The translations under genes were made by a program, and so were the position numbers. A DNA stretch of 64,000 nt, taken from contig CAKZQF010000222.1 of assembly GCA_937139475.1 (NCBI GenBank), positions 21,363-85,362 on the forward strand, given 5' to 3'. This stretch comes from an uncultured Gammaproteobacteria bacterium (lineage in GTDB: Bacteria > Pseudomonadota > Gammaproteobacteria > Enterobacterales > Psychrobiaceae). The notes beneath the pieces are model-generated. The model was not told where the DNA came from. It ran no database searches and worked only from the letters and a program-made list of their open reading frames with translations. How positions within the stretch are numbered: the stretch's first letter is position 1; each line of letters begins with the position of its first letter. This document shows positions 18,049-27,534 of the stretch, piece after piece.

Positions 18049-20469
18049 CTATTGGTTAGAAACTAGCTCGCTGTGGTCAAAATCATCAACGTTAATGGAC
18101 TTTAAGCGGCCTTCTTCTGTTTTACGAAGGTGTGCAGCTTCTTCTTCATTAATACAGCCAATCTCAAGTGCTTTATCGGCTAGTTTATCAAGAAAGATTA
18201 GTTGCTCTTTACTTCCTGTTGCTTGACTTATTTTGCGAATTATTTTTTCCGCGGCAATAACATCTAGGAATGTTTGTTCTTGAATACCAACGACATTATG
18301 CTCAGTTGGTTCCCAGTATTGACCTGCGCCAAGACGGTCGCGAGCCATATTAGGTGTTTGCAAGATTGTAGCAACTTCTTGATCAAGTTCATCATAGGGA
18401 GCAACAAGAGTAATTCCCGTTGGATACATGACATAGCGTAAGATCTTACCAACCCATTTTAGTGGGAAGTTGCGCAGTAACTCATCGAGTGCGGTTTGCG
18501 CTTTAAAGAGTGAATCACGCGCTGCCCAATGAACTAATGGTAAATCAGACTGTTGACGCCCTTCATCATCAAAGCGTTTTAACACGGCGCTTGTTAGGTA
18601 TAACTGACTTAAGATATCACCTAAGCGTCCAGAAATACGTTCTTTACGCTTAAGGTCACCTCCTAAACTAGCCATTGCGATATCCGACAAAAAGGCAAGG
18701 TTAGCAGAGAAGCGATTCATATGCTGATAGTATCGTTTGGTATCATCGCTAAATGGTGTGGCTGAAAAGCGACTATTTGTTAGCCCCAGCCAAAAACTAC
18801 GGAAAAAGTTACTAATAGCAAAACCGACATGGCCAAAGACCGCACTATCAAACAATTCAAGTGCTAGTTTTTCGTCTTCGTTTGCAGCGGCATCTAACTC
18901 CGCTAACACGTACGGATGACAGCGAATTGCACCTTGTCCATAGATAATTAATGAGCGAGTTAAGATATTTGCCCCTTCAACCGTGATGGCAATTGGCGCA
19001 CCTTGATAACCACGGCCAACGTAATTATTAGGGCCTAAACATATCCCTTTGCCGCCGTGAATATCCATCGCGTCAATGACACATTCCTGCATTCGGTCGG
19101 TTAAGTGATATTTGACAATAGCAGAGACAACCGAAGGTTTTTCACCGAGGTCAATAGCCCCTGTTGTCATGGTGGTCACTGCGTCCATTAGATAGGCATT
19201 ACCACCAATGCGCGCCAAATGCTCTTCAACGCCTTCCATCTTACCAATTGGTACTTTAAATTGACGACGAATTCGACTGTATGCACCAGAGGCTAAGGCA
19301 AGTGTTTTCACACCGCCCGCAGAATTTGACGGTAGCGTGATACCACGGCCAACAGATAAACACTCAACCAGCATCTGCCAGCCACGGCCTGCCATGCTTG
19401 GTCCACCGATAATAAAGTCGAGCGGGAAGAATACATCTTCACCTTTGGTTGGACCATTTTGAAACATGACATTTAGTGGGAAATGACGACGCCCAATTTC
19501 AACCCCTTCAACGTCTGTTGGGATCAATGCACACGTAATGCCTAAATCTTCTTCCTCACCTAATAAACCATCTGGATCATAAAGCTTAAAGGCTAAACCA
19601 AGCACAGTAGCCACAGGAGCTAGGGTGATATAACGCTTATTCCAAGTGATACGCATACCTAGTACTTCTTCACCGTCCCACATGCCTTTGCATACCACAC
19701 CAGCATCTGGAATTGCACCTGCGTCTGAGCCCGCTTCAGGGCTGGTTAAAGCAAAACAGGGGATCTCTCGACCATCGGCCAAACGTGGCAGGTAATGATC
19801 TTTTTGCTCAGTTGTTCCATAGTGTTGCAATAATTCACCAGGACCTAATGAATTTGGTACACCAACGGTAGAGGCTAGGACAGTGCTAACACCCGAAAGT
19901 TTTTGTAGTACACGGGACTGGGCATAGGCAGAGAATTCCAAACCACCATATTTCTTTTTAATAATCATGGCGAAAAAGCCATTTTCTTTTAGAAATTGCC
20001 ATAACGGCGCCGGTAAGTCTGCTTGATTGTGACAAATCTCGTGTTCACTTGCCATTTTACAGGCTTCAACAACGGGGCCATCTAGAAAAGCTTGCTCTTG
20101 TGCACTTAGGCGTGGCGATGGGTAGTTATGAAGCTTGCTCCAGTTTGGCGCACCTTTAAAAAGATCGGCTTCCCACCAGGTCGTTCCTGCATCTATCGCT
20201 TCCTTTTCTGTGCGTGACATGTCGGGCATAATTGAACGATAAAGTTTGAGCAAATGGCTACTTATATATTGTTGCCTAAATGATGGAAGGTTCAACGCAG
20301 CAGCAATAACAAAAAATATAATCCAAGTAAGATTAGACACCCCACCAAGGATTGTACAAAACACTAAGAGTAGAGCGAATGCCCCGGTAAATGTAATCAA
20401 TGACGCTCGTTTGTAAGCCAGGGCACCAAACCCGACCACAACCGCCAGAATAAATAGTAATGTCGACAC
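18049..20469 (-). CDS. fadE: acyl-CoA dehydrogenase FadE
   Basis: 806 residues, close to the ~814 of E. coli FadE, the flavoenzyme that makes the first alpha,beta double bond of fatty acyl-CoA in beta-oxidation. The N-terminus has two hydrophobic segments (about 1-35 and 38-62), as in FadE. Signature segments are [42 protein letters not shown] and [28 protein letters not shown] is present just ahead of the ATG. A FadR-like 17-bp sequence lies 29 bp upstream of the start codon, suggesting repression relieved by acyl-CoA. Confidence 0.95.
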   Translation of the reverse strand: MSTLLFILAVVVGFGALAYKRASLITFTGAFALLLVFCTILGGVSNLTWIIFFVIAAALNLPSFRQQYISSHLLKLYRSIMPDMSRTEKEAIDAGTTWWEADLFKGAPNWSKLHNYPSPRLSAQEQAFLDGPVVEACKMASEHEICHNQADLPAPLWQFLKENGFFAMIIKKKYGGLEFSAYAQSRVLQKLSGVSTVLASTVGVPNSLGPGELLQHYGTTEQKDHYLPRLADGREIPCFALTSPEAGSDAGAIPDAGVVCKGMWDGEEVLGMRITWNKRYITLAPVATVLGLAFKLYDPDGLLGEEEDLGITCALIPTDVEGVEIGRRHFPLNVMFQNGPTKGEDVFFPLDFIIGGPSMAGRGWQMLVECLSVGRGITLPSNSAGGVKTLALASGAYSRIRRQFKVPIGKMEGVEEHLARIGGNAYLMDAVTTMTTGAIDLGEKPSVVSAIVKYHLTDRMQECVIDAMDIHGGKGICLGPNNYVGRGYQGAPIAITVEGANILTRSLIIYGQGAIRCHPYVLAELDAAANEDEKLALELFDSAVFGHVGFAISNFFRSFWLGLTNSRFSATPFSDDTKRYYQHMNRFSANLAFLSDIAMASLGGDLKRKERISGRLGDILSQLYLTSAVLKRFDDEGRQQSDLPLVHWAARDSLFKAQTALDELLRNFPLKWVGKILRYVMYPTGITLVAPYDELDQEVATILQTPNMARDRLGAGQYWEPTEHNVVGIQEQTFLDVIAAEKIIRKISQATGSKEQLIFLDKLADKALEIGCINEEEAAHLRKTEEGRLKSINVDDFDHSELVSNQ

Positions 20470-20772
20470 GTAAATTCTCCTTTAAACACGACAATGTGAC
20501 TCATCGTACCAGTGTAGCGTATTTCTAATATTAATTCCTATATAAAACTATCTTATAGCGAAGTAAATGAAATTACTTCATTTAAAGCAACAATTTTGAA
20601 TGCAAAGAATAGGATAACCCTTAGTTTTGTTTAGGTTGTGCAGTTGTGCGCAAAAACCAACCAAAAAAACACCCAGATTACGTTATCGATTGTGTCTTAA
20701 CTATAAGTCCGTATGATGCCCCTTCTTTTTATTATTGTAAGCCCCCCACAGCCTGTTGGAGTCGTAGTTCTT
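20470..20772. other. divergent intergenic region upstream of fadE
   Basis: Contains the FadR-like sequence (20498-20514) and a perfect 7-bp inverted repeat GAAGTAA/TTACTTC (20560-20566, 20573-20579) of operator size. No gene is seen. An in-frame extension of the next gene to an ATG at 20713 has no Shine-Dalgarno. Confidence 0.5.
20498..20514 (-). promoter_or_regulatory. candidate FadR operator of fadE
   Basis: On the fadE strand the sequence reads CACTGGTACGATGAGTC. It shares the 9-bp core CTGGTACGA with the known E. coli FadR site of fadB (ATCTGGTACGACCAGAT). The right half is weaker. It sits directly upstream of fadE, where repression would be expected. Confidence 0.5.
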
Positions 20773-21936
20773 GTGAAAAAGTTGTTAACCTCACCGTCAA
20801 AAATGGCCTTGTCTGCCCATGAAATGGTCATCTATCAAAATGTCCTAAAACACATCACGCCATTAAGCTTAAATTTATTGGCCATTAAGGTGACAAACCG
20901 TCCGGAGGATTTTAATGGCTGGTGTAAAGAACTCGTGGATGCCTGCACCAATCGAATTAATTTTGATTTGTTAGAGCCCGCACAACTCAAACCGTTGAAA
21001 AAACTTAATGATATTCTCGCTAATGGGATCAGCGTAAGCCAATTACGTATGGCAACGATTTCCCCCTGGTCGTTTTATGTTCAGTTCCTTAAGGAGCAAA
21101 GTCAAGTACATGCATTTGAAGAGCGCCAACGTCTACTGCAATATATTGCTCAGTTAAAAGAGCAAGCATTAGCCGAAATGTCATTAGAGGACAGGTTAAC
21201 AATTGCCGGTAAGCATACCAATGCACATGACACCATGGTGTATACATTCGACGTGCAGTGGTTTGGCAGCACCAAGGGGGCAAAAGCTTTTCATCAAGTA
21301 CTCGTCGATTGTCCTGCGCAATTGGATAAAGCGCTTGCTCACATCCCATTATCAGGTGAAATTACCCTTACTGAGTACCAAGCCTTTGTTAGTGATTTTA
21401 AAGCCGCCTTTGCGATGATTGATGAAAGTGCAACGCTTGCGCCTGCAACAAGATTGCTCGCAATGCGCCGCCCTGATCAGTTCGTGTGCTTAAGTAGCAG
21501 TAATATCGCCCATTATAGTCAAGGCTTAGAGCTAAACCTGTCAGGAAATAGTGATTTTGTCGGGTACTGGACTTGGCTGGTGCAAGCTGTAGGTCAAGCC
21601 CATTGGTGGCGTAGCAGTGAACCAGAGTGCCAAGAGGAGTTATTCTATTGGCAACACCGCGCTATTATGCTTGATTTATTGCTTTATGCTGATCAGCAAA
21701 CCGCAAAAAAATCAAATTACTTGAGGCTACTCAATAAGCCTGCAAAGAGCACCAGTACAGGTACTAAGCGAGTAAAAAGAACTAAGGAAACGGCCGAGGA
21801 ACTGGTTGATCGTGCCTTAAATGATGAAAGCATTGAAGATTTCATTAGAGCACAACGTGACTCGATAATTTCACAGGTTCAAGCAGGTAAACCTATCGCT
21901 GAAGTCATCGGACTGATACGCAAAATTTTTGGTTGA
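20773..21936 (+). CDS. protein of unknown function
   Basis: About 387 residues from a GTG at 20773 (GGAG at 20758-20761). It is soluble with no signal. The segment ATRLLAMRRPDQFVCLSSSN followed by YWTWLVQAVGQAHWW resembles, from memory, a domain seen in defence-associated and other uncharacterised proteins (RLLA-x-KRPD-x-FVC-x-DSKN followed by YW...WW); it is offered as a resemblance only. A basic linker (TKRVKRTKETAEELVDRAL) precedes a helical C-terminus. It stands alone between fadE and the DUF3083 gene. Confidence 0.65.
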   Translation: MKKLLTSPSKMALSAHEMVIYQNVLKHITPLSLNLLAIKVTNRPEDFNGWCKELVDACTNRINFDLLEPAQLKPLKKLNDILANGISVSQLRMATISPWSFYVQFLKEQSQVHAFEERQRLLQYIAQLKEQALAEMSLEDRLTIAGKHTNAHDTMVYTFDVQWFGSTKGAKAFHQVLVDCPAQLDKALAHIPLSGEITLTEYQAFVSDFKAAFAMIDESATLAPATRLLAMRRPDQFVCLSSSNIAHYSQGLELNLSGNSDFVGYWTWLVQAVGQAHWWRSSEPECQEELFYWQHRAIMLDLLLYADQQTAKKSNYLRLLNKPAKSTSTGTKRVKRTKETAEELVDRALNDESIEDFIRAQRDSIISQVQAGKPIAEVIGLIRKIFG

Positions 21937-22090
21937 TTTGACTGCTTGCAATCGTGCGAAATCGAAATAAAAATTGAGCTGGGATAAGAACTGTCATATT
22001 TGCCTGATATAATATCGCCACATAAAAAATAAGGTTACAAGAAAGCCTTATTATGCGCGAAATAATCTCCAGACACAGAGGACAGTTTTT

Positions 22091-23212
22091 ATGTCAACTC
22101 GACACTCTAGTACAAGAAAACACAGTGCGGCGCACAAGGTTTATATTTCAAATCATGCCCGTGATAACCAATACCTATTAGCTAACTTTGAGTTAACTGA
22201 TGAATTAATCAAGCACGTTGATTCGGACTTTACCGCCAGCAAATCACTAGCTTATAAAAATGTTTACAAAAGCATTCGCAATACTATTTTTGCGCTGTGC
22301 GAGCAGCACCAAATAACCACTGCCCATTTTGTTGCCAATGACAAGCTACCACTGGTTCGCTTTAGTGGTGAGTCTGATGCGATTGAAACCAATGATAAAG
22401 TTATTTTCTTTTATAACCCTAAGTATCATCAGGGGCACAAGTATTTTTATGACTTTAATACGCGTGCCAAGCGCTTATCTATCCTATTTCTAGCCAATGG
22501 TGATGATATTCGCGTTAATGCGGCTTCGTTCCATCAAAAAGTTGCTGCGCTAACAAAAGAGCTTACAGGCATACTGGGCTTAGCAGAAGGAGATGTTCGC
22601 CTGCGCGATCATCAGCACATCACTTATGATCTGTTTTGTCAGCAAAAAGAAAAAGTTGATAGCCAATCTCATAAATTTAGGCCGATTCCAGTTCGTTATA
22701 TGGCAAATGATATTGAATTGCCGCAACATCGTGCGCTGACCTATGTGATTGGCGACTTGTACATTAACGCCAAGATTCGCCAGCAGGCAAAAGTGGATTA
22801 TGATGCGCCATCGCCTTACAAACCGCTTTACACTATGATTAACGATATGTTTGTTGCTGGTATGGAAAAGGCAGGCTTGAAAAATGGTGCCATGATTGCC
22901 AATGGTTTAACACCGCTAGTTCGCTTTGGCTCATCGGACCAAACTCGCGTAGGCAAGGGGTTCCAAATGATTGCATTTAACCCTGAGCAACCGGACGATC
23001 AAATAATGAGTGAATGGCATGGCGATATCTTTACCGATAAAATACGCTTAGTATTTTTAGCCTCACAAGAAGATTGCACTGACCGTGGCTACGGAAAATA
23101 TGTTAACCAAGTAACCAAAGTGCTCGAATCAGTTGCCGCAAGCCTTGATATTGATCCAACGAACGAACAGTTGATGGTCCGAGTGCATCAGCACATTGCC
23201 TACGATAACTAA
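22091..23212 (+). CDS. DUF3083 family protein with internal duplication
   Basis: 373 residues, basic N-terminal tail, soluble. Recognised as the DUF3083 family of Alteromonadales-type bacteria. The chain is a tandem duplication: FVANDKLPLVRFSGESD and MIANGLTPLVRFGSSDQ occupy equivalent places, as do VRLRDHQHITYDLF and VRVHQHIAYDN at the ends of the two halves. AGAGGA precedes the ATG and a strong terminator follows. Function unknown. Confidence 0.85.
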   Translation: MSTRHSSTRKHSAAHKVYISNHARDNQYLLANFELTDELIKHVDSDFTASKSLAYKNVYKSIRNTIFALCEQHQITTAHFVANDKLPLVRFSGESDAIETNDKVIFFYNPKYHQGHKYFYDFNTRAKRLSILFLANGDDIRVNAASFHQKVAALTKELTGILGLAEGDVRLRDHQHITYDLFCQQKEKVDSQSHKFRPIPVRYMANDIELPQHRALTYVIGDLYINAKIRQQAKVDYDAPSPYKPLYTMINDMFVAGMEKAGLKNGAMIANGLTPLVRFGSSDQTRVGKGFQMIAFNPEQPDDQIMSEWHGDIFTDKIRLVFLASQEDCTDRGYGKYVNQVTKVLESVAASLDIDPTNEQLMVRVHQHIAYDN

Positions 23213-23234
23213 AATTTCTTAGTGAAATTTATGC

Positions 23235-23263
23235 AAGCCGCGATTAAAACCGCGGCTTTTTTG
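23235..23263 (+). terminator. rho-independent terminator after the DUF3083 gene
   Basis: Perfect 8-bp stem AAGCCGCG/CGCGGCTT (23235-23242, 23251-23258), 8-nt loop, then a T-run. Confidence 0.9.
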
Positions 23264-23398
23264 TGCCAATTCTATTAAGTTATTTCAACCCCTTTCGACG
23301 GAAGGCGCAAATTTAATCGAATTGGTATTATTCTTGATTGCGTAAATCAAGTGAGCCGTTTATCCTTGGCAAAATTTACCGTTTTGAAGGTTTAAAAC

Positions 23399-24343
23399 AT
23401 GACAAACTTATTAGATTATCCCATTGGTAGCCCAGGCACTCCTTGGCAGGCACCAGAAAAAGAACAATGGCTAAACGCCCAGAAAACGAAACGTTCTTTT
23501 TTCACGCTAGTCATTCCAAAGATTGAAAAAATCACCACACAGCCATGCTTGGAATTAGTTCAATACGGTAGCTTAGATTACAGTGATGTTGGAGAGACTG
23601 GTAATACTTATCCACTATTAGCTTTTAAATCAGCGAAATGGCAGGCGGACAAACCAACTATTTTAGTCACTGGTGGTGTACACGGATATGAAACTAGCGG
23701 TGTGTTTGGCGCATTGGCTTTTGCCCACAAGCACGCTGAAGCATACAGCGGTGATTTTAACTTGGTGGTTGCACCTTGTGTCAGCCCTTGGGGTTTTGAA
23801 ACAATTAACCGTTGGAACCCATTAGCAATCGATCCTAACCGTTCGTTTGTAAAAGACAGTCCAGCGCCAGAATCCGCTGCACTGATGGCGTTTATTGCCC
23901 AACTTGAAACACCTGTCTATGCACATATTGATTTGCATGAAACAACGGATAGCGACAATGGTGAATTTCGCCCGGCGCTCGCCGCGCGCGATGGCGTAAT
24001 TAATACCAATTGGAATATCCCCGATGGTTTCTATCTCGTTGGGGATACGATTGCACCACAAGCTGATTTTCAGCGCGCGGTTATCGAGTCTGTAGAAAAG
24101 GTCACTCACATAGCGCCTGCCGATGACAATGGTATGTTAATTGGAGTTGCTCTTGAACAATTTGGTGTTATCAATTACGCCACCAAAGCGTTGGGGCTAT
24201 GCGCTGGTATGACTGACAGTAATTATTGCACCACTACCGAAGTGTACCCTGATTCGCCAAGAGCCGATGATGAAAACTGTATCAATGCGCAAGTTGCAGC
24301 AATTACTGGTGCACTCGACTATTTGAAAAAACAGTTTACCTAA
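23399..24343 (+). CDS. M14-family zinc metallocarboxypeptidase / aspartoacylase-like
   Basis: 314 residues, no signal, so cytoplasmic. Zinc-binding motifs of the M14/succinylglutamate desuccinylase superfamily are visible: VTGGVHGYETSG (His and Glu ligands) and HIDLHETTD (second His). The conserved RSF after DPN (DPNRSF) matches the substrate-carboxylate arginine region. It would remove a C-terminal residue or deacylate a small amide; the substrate cannot be told. The next gene begins 2 bp after its stop, so the two are one transcript. Confidence 0.85.
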   Translation: MTNLLDYPIGSPGTPWQAPEKEQWLNAQKTKRSFFTLVIPKIEKITTQPCLELVQYGSLDYSDVGETGNTYPLLAFKSAKWQADKPTILVTGGVHGYETSGVFGALAFAHKHAEAYSGDFNLVVAPCVSPWGFETINRWNPLAIDPNRSFVKDSPAPESAALMAFIAQLETPVYAHIDLHETTDSDNGEFRPALAARDGVINTNWNIPDGFYLVGDTIAPQADFQRAVIESVEKVTHIAPADDNGMLIGVALEQFGVINYATKALGLCAGMTDSNYCTTTEVYPDSPRADDENCINAQVAAITGALDYLKKQFT

Positions 24344-24345
24344 TA

Positions 24346-24981
24346 ATGGATTTGTTTGCGCCAGCAGGGCAGCCACATAATTTATTGCATCGTGATGGTA
24401 GTGTGCATTATTACGGCCCAGTGATGGATATGATGGCGGCAAATCACTACTTTGAGCAACTGTTTAATTCCATTGACTGGCAACACGATCAAGCGCTTAT
24501 TAATGGTCAAGTGGTTGAAACCGCGCGAAAGATAGCATGGTATGGTAGTCAGCCTTATCACTATACCTACTCTGGTATAACTAAGGTTGCGCTGCCATGG
24601 AACTCATTGTTATTGGAGCTAAAATCGTTAGTCGAGCGAGAAAGCGGTGAAACCTATAATGCTTGTTTGATTAACCTTTATCATAATGGCAGTGAGGGTA
24701 TGGCCTGGCACAGCGACGCTGAAAAAGATCTCAAGAAAAATGGAGCCATCGCTTCATTAACACTAGGCGGTGAGCGAAAATTTTCGTTTAAACATAAAGT
24801 CAGTCAAGAAAATATTTCGCTGTATTTACAAAATGGCAGTCTGCTTGTTATGAAAGGCACCACACAAAGTCACTGGCTCCACCGTCTGCCGCCAACACAA
24901 GAATCTGTGGCTGCTAGGATCAATTTGACCTTTAGAACGATTGATCACCAATTTGCATCAAACCATCAGTGGCGCCAATAA
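24346..24981 (+). CDS. alkB: AlkB-family DNA dealkylase (2OG-Fe(II) dioxygenase)
   Basis: 211 residues of the AlkB/ALKBH2-type fold, which removes methyl groups from alkylated bases using iron and 2-oxoglutarate. Iron ligands are seen in MAWHSDAE (HxD) and in the distal His of SHWLHRLPP. The 2OG-binding Arg is in ARINLTFR. The NACLINLYHNGSEGMAWHSD core matches the short, single-domain class. It is translationally close to the M14 gene (2-bp gap). No Ada-type regulator is nearby. Confidence 0.92.
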   Translation: MDLFAPAGQPHNLLHRDGSVHYYGPVMDMMAANHYFEQLFNSIDWQHDQALINGQVVETARKIAWYGSQPYHYTYSGITKVALPWNSLLLELKSLVERESGETYNACLINLYHNGSEGMAWHSDAEKDLKKNGAIASLTLGGERKFSFKHKVSQENISLYLQNGSLLVMKGTTQSHWLHRLPPTQESVAARINLTFRTIDHQFASNHQWRQ

Positions 24982-24985
24982 CAGG

Positions 24986-25153
24986 TTAGGCTTGATAGAC
25001 CCAAGCTAAAAAGCATTTGGAGTCGTTAACCGTCGTGAACTTGATTAACTTGGCACCATTTTGATCAGTAACAACTACGTTACTTTTGTTAACTGAAATG
25101 GATTTTATTGGTGATTCAATCGAATACACCTTTCCTTTATATTTATAAGACAT
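24986..25153 (-). CDS. small protein, 55 residues, unknown
   Basis: A complete minus-strand frame MSYKYKGKVYSIESPIKSIS... ending FLAWVYQA. AAGAG lies a few bases ahead of the ATG. The regular strand pattern (KYKGKVYSI, NVVVTDQNGAKLIKFTTV) suggests a small beta-barrel. Its convergent end sits 4 bp beyond the alkB stop. It is too short to judge by homology here, but composition and Shine-Dalgarno support translation. Confidence 0.6.
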   Translation of the reverse strand: MSYKYKGKVYSIESPIKSISVNKSNVVVTDQNGAKLIKFTTVNDSKCFLAWVYQA

Positions 25154-25660
25154 AATAAAACTCTTTTAATTCGCGCCTAAGCGCATGAAAAACTAAAGCC
25201 ATCTTATTGTGTGAAACTCTCAGATATTTTGAATATATCAACGTATACCAATCCAATTAACGATAGGATCAACCTTGCCACGAGAATAATCGAATTAGTC
25301 TGTGATAAATGATCAGTTAATTATTGAAATTGATATTAAAACGAGACCATCGCTCGATAATGCAAACAACAATTAAGGCTTAAAAAATTTGAGTGTTGAC
25401 TGACTGTGAAAGGGAAAGACAAAACACGGATTATCATTAAAGATAATCTGCTAATTAAACGAGAGGAGATTAAATAACAGGGCGACTATACCGGAAAGTG
25501 TTTAATAAGTGAACTGCTATTGAGCTGTTTCGTTAAATTTTCATGCATAAATACACAATCTGTGATCTCGATAACTATTGTTCAGCGCCAACCAGTAGCA
25601 TTAATTGGGGGGCAATTTTGAAACGAAACAATCCACTCATTTGTAGAATGAATAAAATAG
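25154..25660. other. 507-bp AT-rich intergenic region
   Basis: No coding frame is supported. It has a perfect 7-bp inverted repeat GATTATC/GATAATC (25429-25435, 25442-25448), half of which resembles a Fur box, but no iron-related gene adjoins it. Otherwise nothing is seen. Confidence 0.5.
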
Positions 25661-25963
25661 TTAAAGTATTTCAAAGTCATTCAAATTTACACCAGCAACA
25701 TCCGCCGCATTAGATAAGTCACTTATCGAATCTATTTGCACCGAATCCACGCGAGCCTGTTCTGGACCATGGTGTAAGTAATCTTTTAGGGTGGAAAGGT
25801 CGGCCGCCTGTCCCACCGCAAATACTTCGACACTGCCATCAGGCAGGTTTTTAGCATAGCCAGTAATGGCATGGGCCAGTGCAAAGTCTTTGGTTGACTG
25901 GCGAAACCAAACGCCTTGCACTTTGCCGATAATATGTAATTTAATCAGTCGTTTGTTATCCAT
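25661..25963 (-). CDS. acyP: acylphosphatase
   Basis: 100 residues, the usual length of the small enzyme that hydrolyses acyl phosphates. The signature IIGKVQGVWFRQSTKDFA contains the catalytic Arg, and GYAKNLPDGSVEVFAVG holds the catalytic Asn. It stands alone on the minus strand. Confidence 0.93.
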   Translation of the reverse strand: MDNKRLIKLHIIGKVQGVWFRQSTKDFALAHAITGYAKNLPDGSVEVFAVGQAADLSTLKDYLHHGPEQARVDSVQIDSISDLSNAADVAGVNLNDFEIL

Positions 25964-26068
25964 TGCTTTAGCCCTCTAATGGGGGCAACGCTGCGATGAG
26001 AAATAGTAGCGTTTGCACCGCAATAGGTTGGATTAATGATACCTGTAAGCGTTATTCTAACGCTAAAT

Positions 26069-26743
26069 TTACCAAGGTAATAGGTCACCATTTGAATGTT
26101 TAAATAGTCCGGTCTGAGTCATGTCTTGCGCAAGGATCAGCTGCGTTAGACGTGTTGCTGCCTCAGTCGCGCTAATATCTCCGGTCCCGGAAACCATTTC
26201 GGTTTGAACCCAGCCAGGATGATATAGGCCAACTGAAATATTATCTGGTGCGAGATCTTTTGATAAAGACATCCCCGCAGCGTTTAGTGCCGCCTTGGAC
26301 ATGCGATATCCATAGCGACCACCAGAGCCATTATCTGCAATAGAACCCATCCGTGAAGTGATTAACGCCACTTTACTGCCAGCACTTAGCTGTCCACGTA
26401 ATATGTCTACAACTTGTAGCGGCGCCAGCGCATTTACCATAAATTGCTCTACTATTGTTTTGTCATTAATATCACCTAACGATTCATCACGAAGAATACC
26501 GGCGTTATTAATCAATATATCGATTTTTGTATTAGCTAATTCGCTGGCCAGTTTGGCTAATCCAGCAGGGGCTGCCACGTCGATATTTTCAATCACCTGT
26601 ACATTGAGCTGATTTAAATCGGAAGATGACTGACGGCATAGGGCAACTACATGATATCCCTTATCCCTAAATTGCTTCGCCATTGCTAAGCCGATGCCGC
26701 GGTTTGCACCTGTTATTACCACAGTGTTCATTTGTTCGTCCAT
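26069..26743 (-). CDS. SDR-family oxidoreductase
   Basis: 224 residues, NAD(P)-dependent short-chain dehydrogenase. Cofactor motif TGANRGIG near the N-terminus, NNAGIL for the NNAG motif, and catalytic YGYRMSK (Tyr-x3-Lys). C-terminal PGWVQTEM is typical. Two in-frame ATGs (26743 and four codons later) are possible; the later one gives the usual five-residue lead to the glycine motif. It resembles carbonyl-reductase-like CsgA/YciK types; substrate unknown. Confidence 0.9.
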   Translation of the reverse strand: MDEQMNTVVITGANRGIGLAMAKQFRDKGYHVVALCRQSSSDLNQLNVQVIENIDVAAPAGLAKLASELANTKIDILINNAGILRDESLGDINDKTIVEQFMVNALAPLQVVDILRGQLSAGSKVALITSRMGSIADNGSGGRYGYRMSKAALNAAGMSLSKDLAPDNISVGLYHPGWVQTEMVSGTGDISATEAATRLTQLILAQDMTQTGLFKHSNGDLLPW

Positions 26744-26928
26744 TTTTGTTAGTGATCATTTGGTTATAGCAAAATTTGCCAGCGCAGGGAACCTAAACAG
26801 CTAATTCCCCAGCGCAATAGCGGCAGGGAGAGTGGCGCGCAGCTTTTCTAACAACAAGGCCATAGGCGTAGTATGCCAATCCTTAGCGATTAGCATTTTG
26901 TGCTTTACGGTAGCGCCCTGACTAATGG

Positions 26929-27378
26929 TTAGTGCTTGTCTTCTGGTACGAGTACGACAGGGATATTTGCCATATGTGCAATCTTATTGGCTGCACTGCC
27001 TAACAGCATATCGGCAAAGCTTGATCTGCCATGACGCCCAACAAAGATCACATTCGCATCAAGCCTTTCGGCTTCATCGTGTAGCACTTCAGCGGGGTTT
27101 CCCCACGCAAAGCCGCTATCGATCTCCACATCACTATCTGCATACTTATCTAGTAGTGGCGCAAGTACTTCCTCTTTAGCTCGTCGTTCTTCAGCTTCTC
27201 TTTCTGGTGGCGTGTTAATGATTTCTTCTATGCTAATAGGCCGCATTCCGGTGTAATCAATGGCGTGTACAAATTTAATTTTGGCGCCCGAGGTTTTAGC
27301 GAAATTCACTGCGCAAGTTGCCGCGCGCTCCCCCCATTCACCACCGTCACAGCCCACAATGTATAATTGATTAGCCAT
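26929..27378 (-). CDS. universal stress protein (UspA family)
   Basis: 149 residues, single Usp domain. ATP-binding motif GRHGRSSFADMLLGSAANKI fits the G-x2-G-x9-G(S/T) pattern, followed by IAHMANIPVVLVPED at the C-terminus. Cytoplasmic, expected to be induced by growth arrest or stress. Confidence 0.93.
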   Translation of the reverse strand: MANQLYIVGCDGGEWGERAATCAVNFAKTSGAKIKFVHAIDYTGMRPISIEEIINTPPEREAEERRAKEEVLAPLLDKYADSDVEIDSGFAWGNPAEVLHDEAERLDANVIFVGRHGRSSFADMLLGSAANKIAHMANIPVVLVPEDKH

Positions 27379-27534
27379 GTGATCTCTCCTAAGTAATGAT
27401 CCTAGTACCTATTAAACATAGGACCTAATTCAGGTGATAGCAAGATAAGGCGAAAGTGTTATTTTAAAAGTCTTAAAAAGGCAAATGGATAGTCTTGGCC
27501 AGCAAATTCAACAAGCTTAAATATCTTAAGTTAA

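Noticed and set aside
25429..25448. Fur-box-like GATTATC-N6-GATAATC
   Set aside because: It is a simple AT-rich inverted repeat with no iron-uptake gene next to it.
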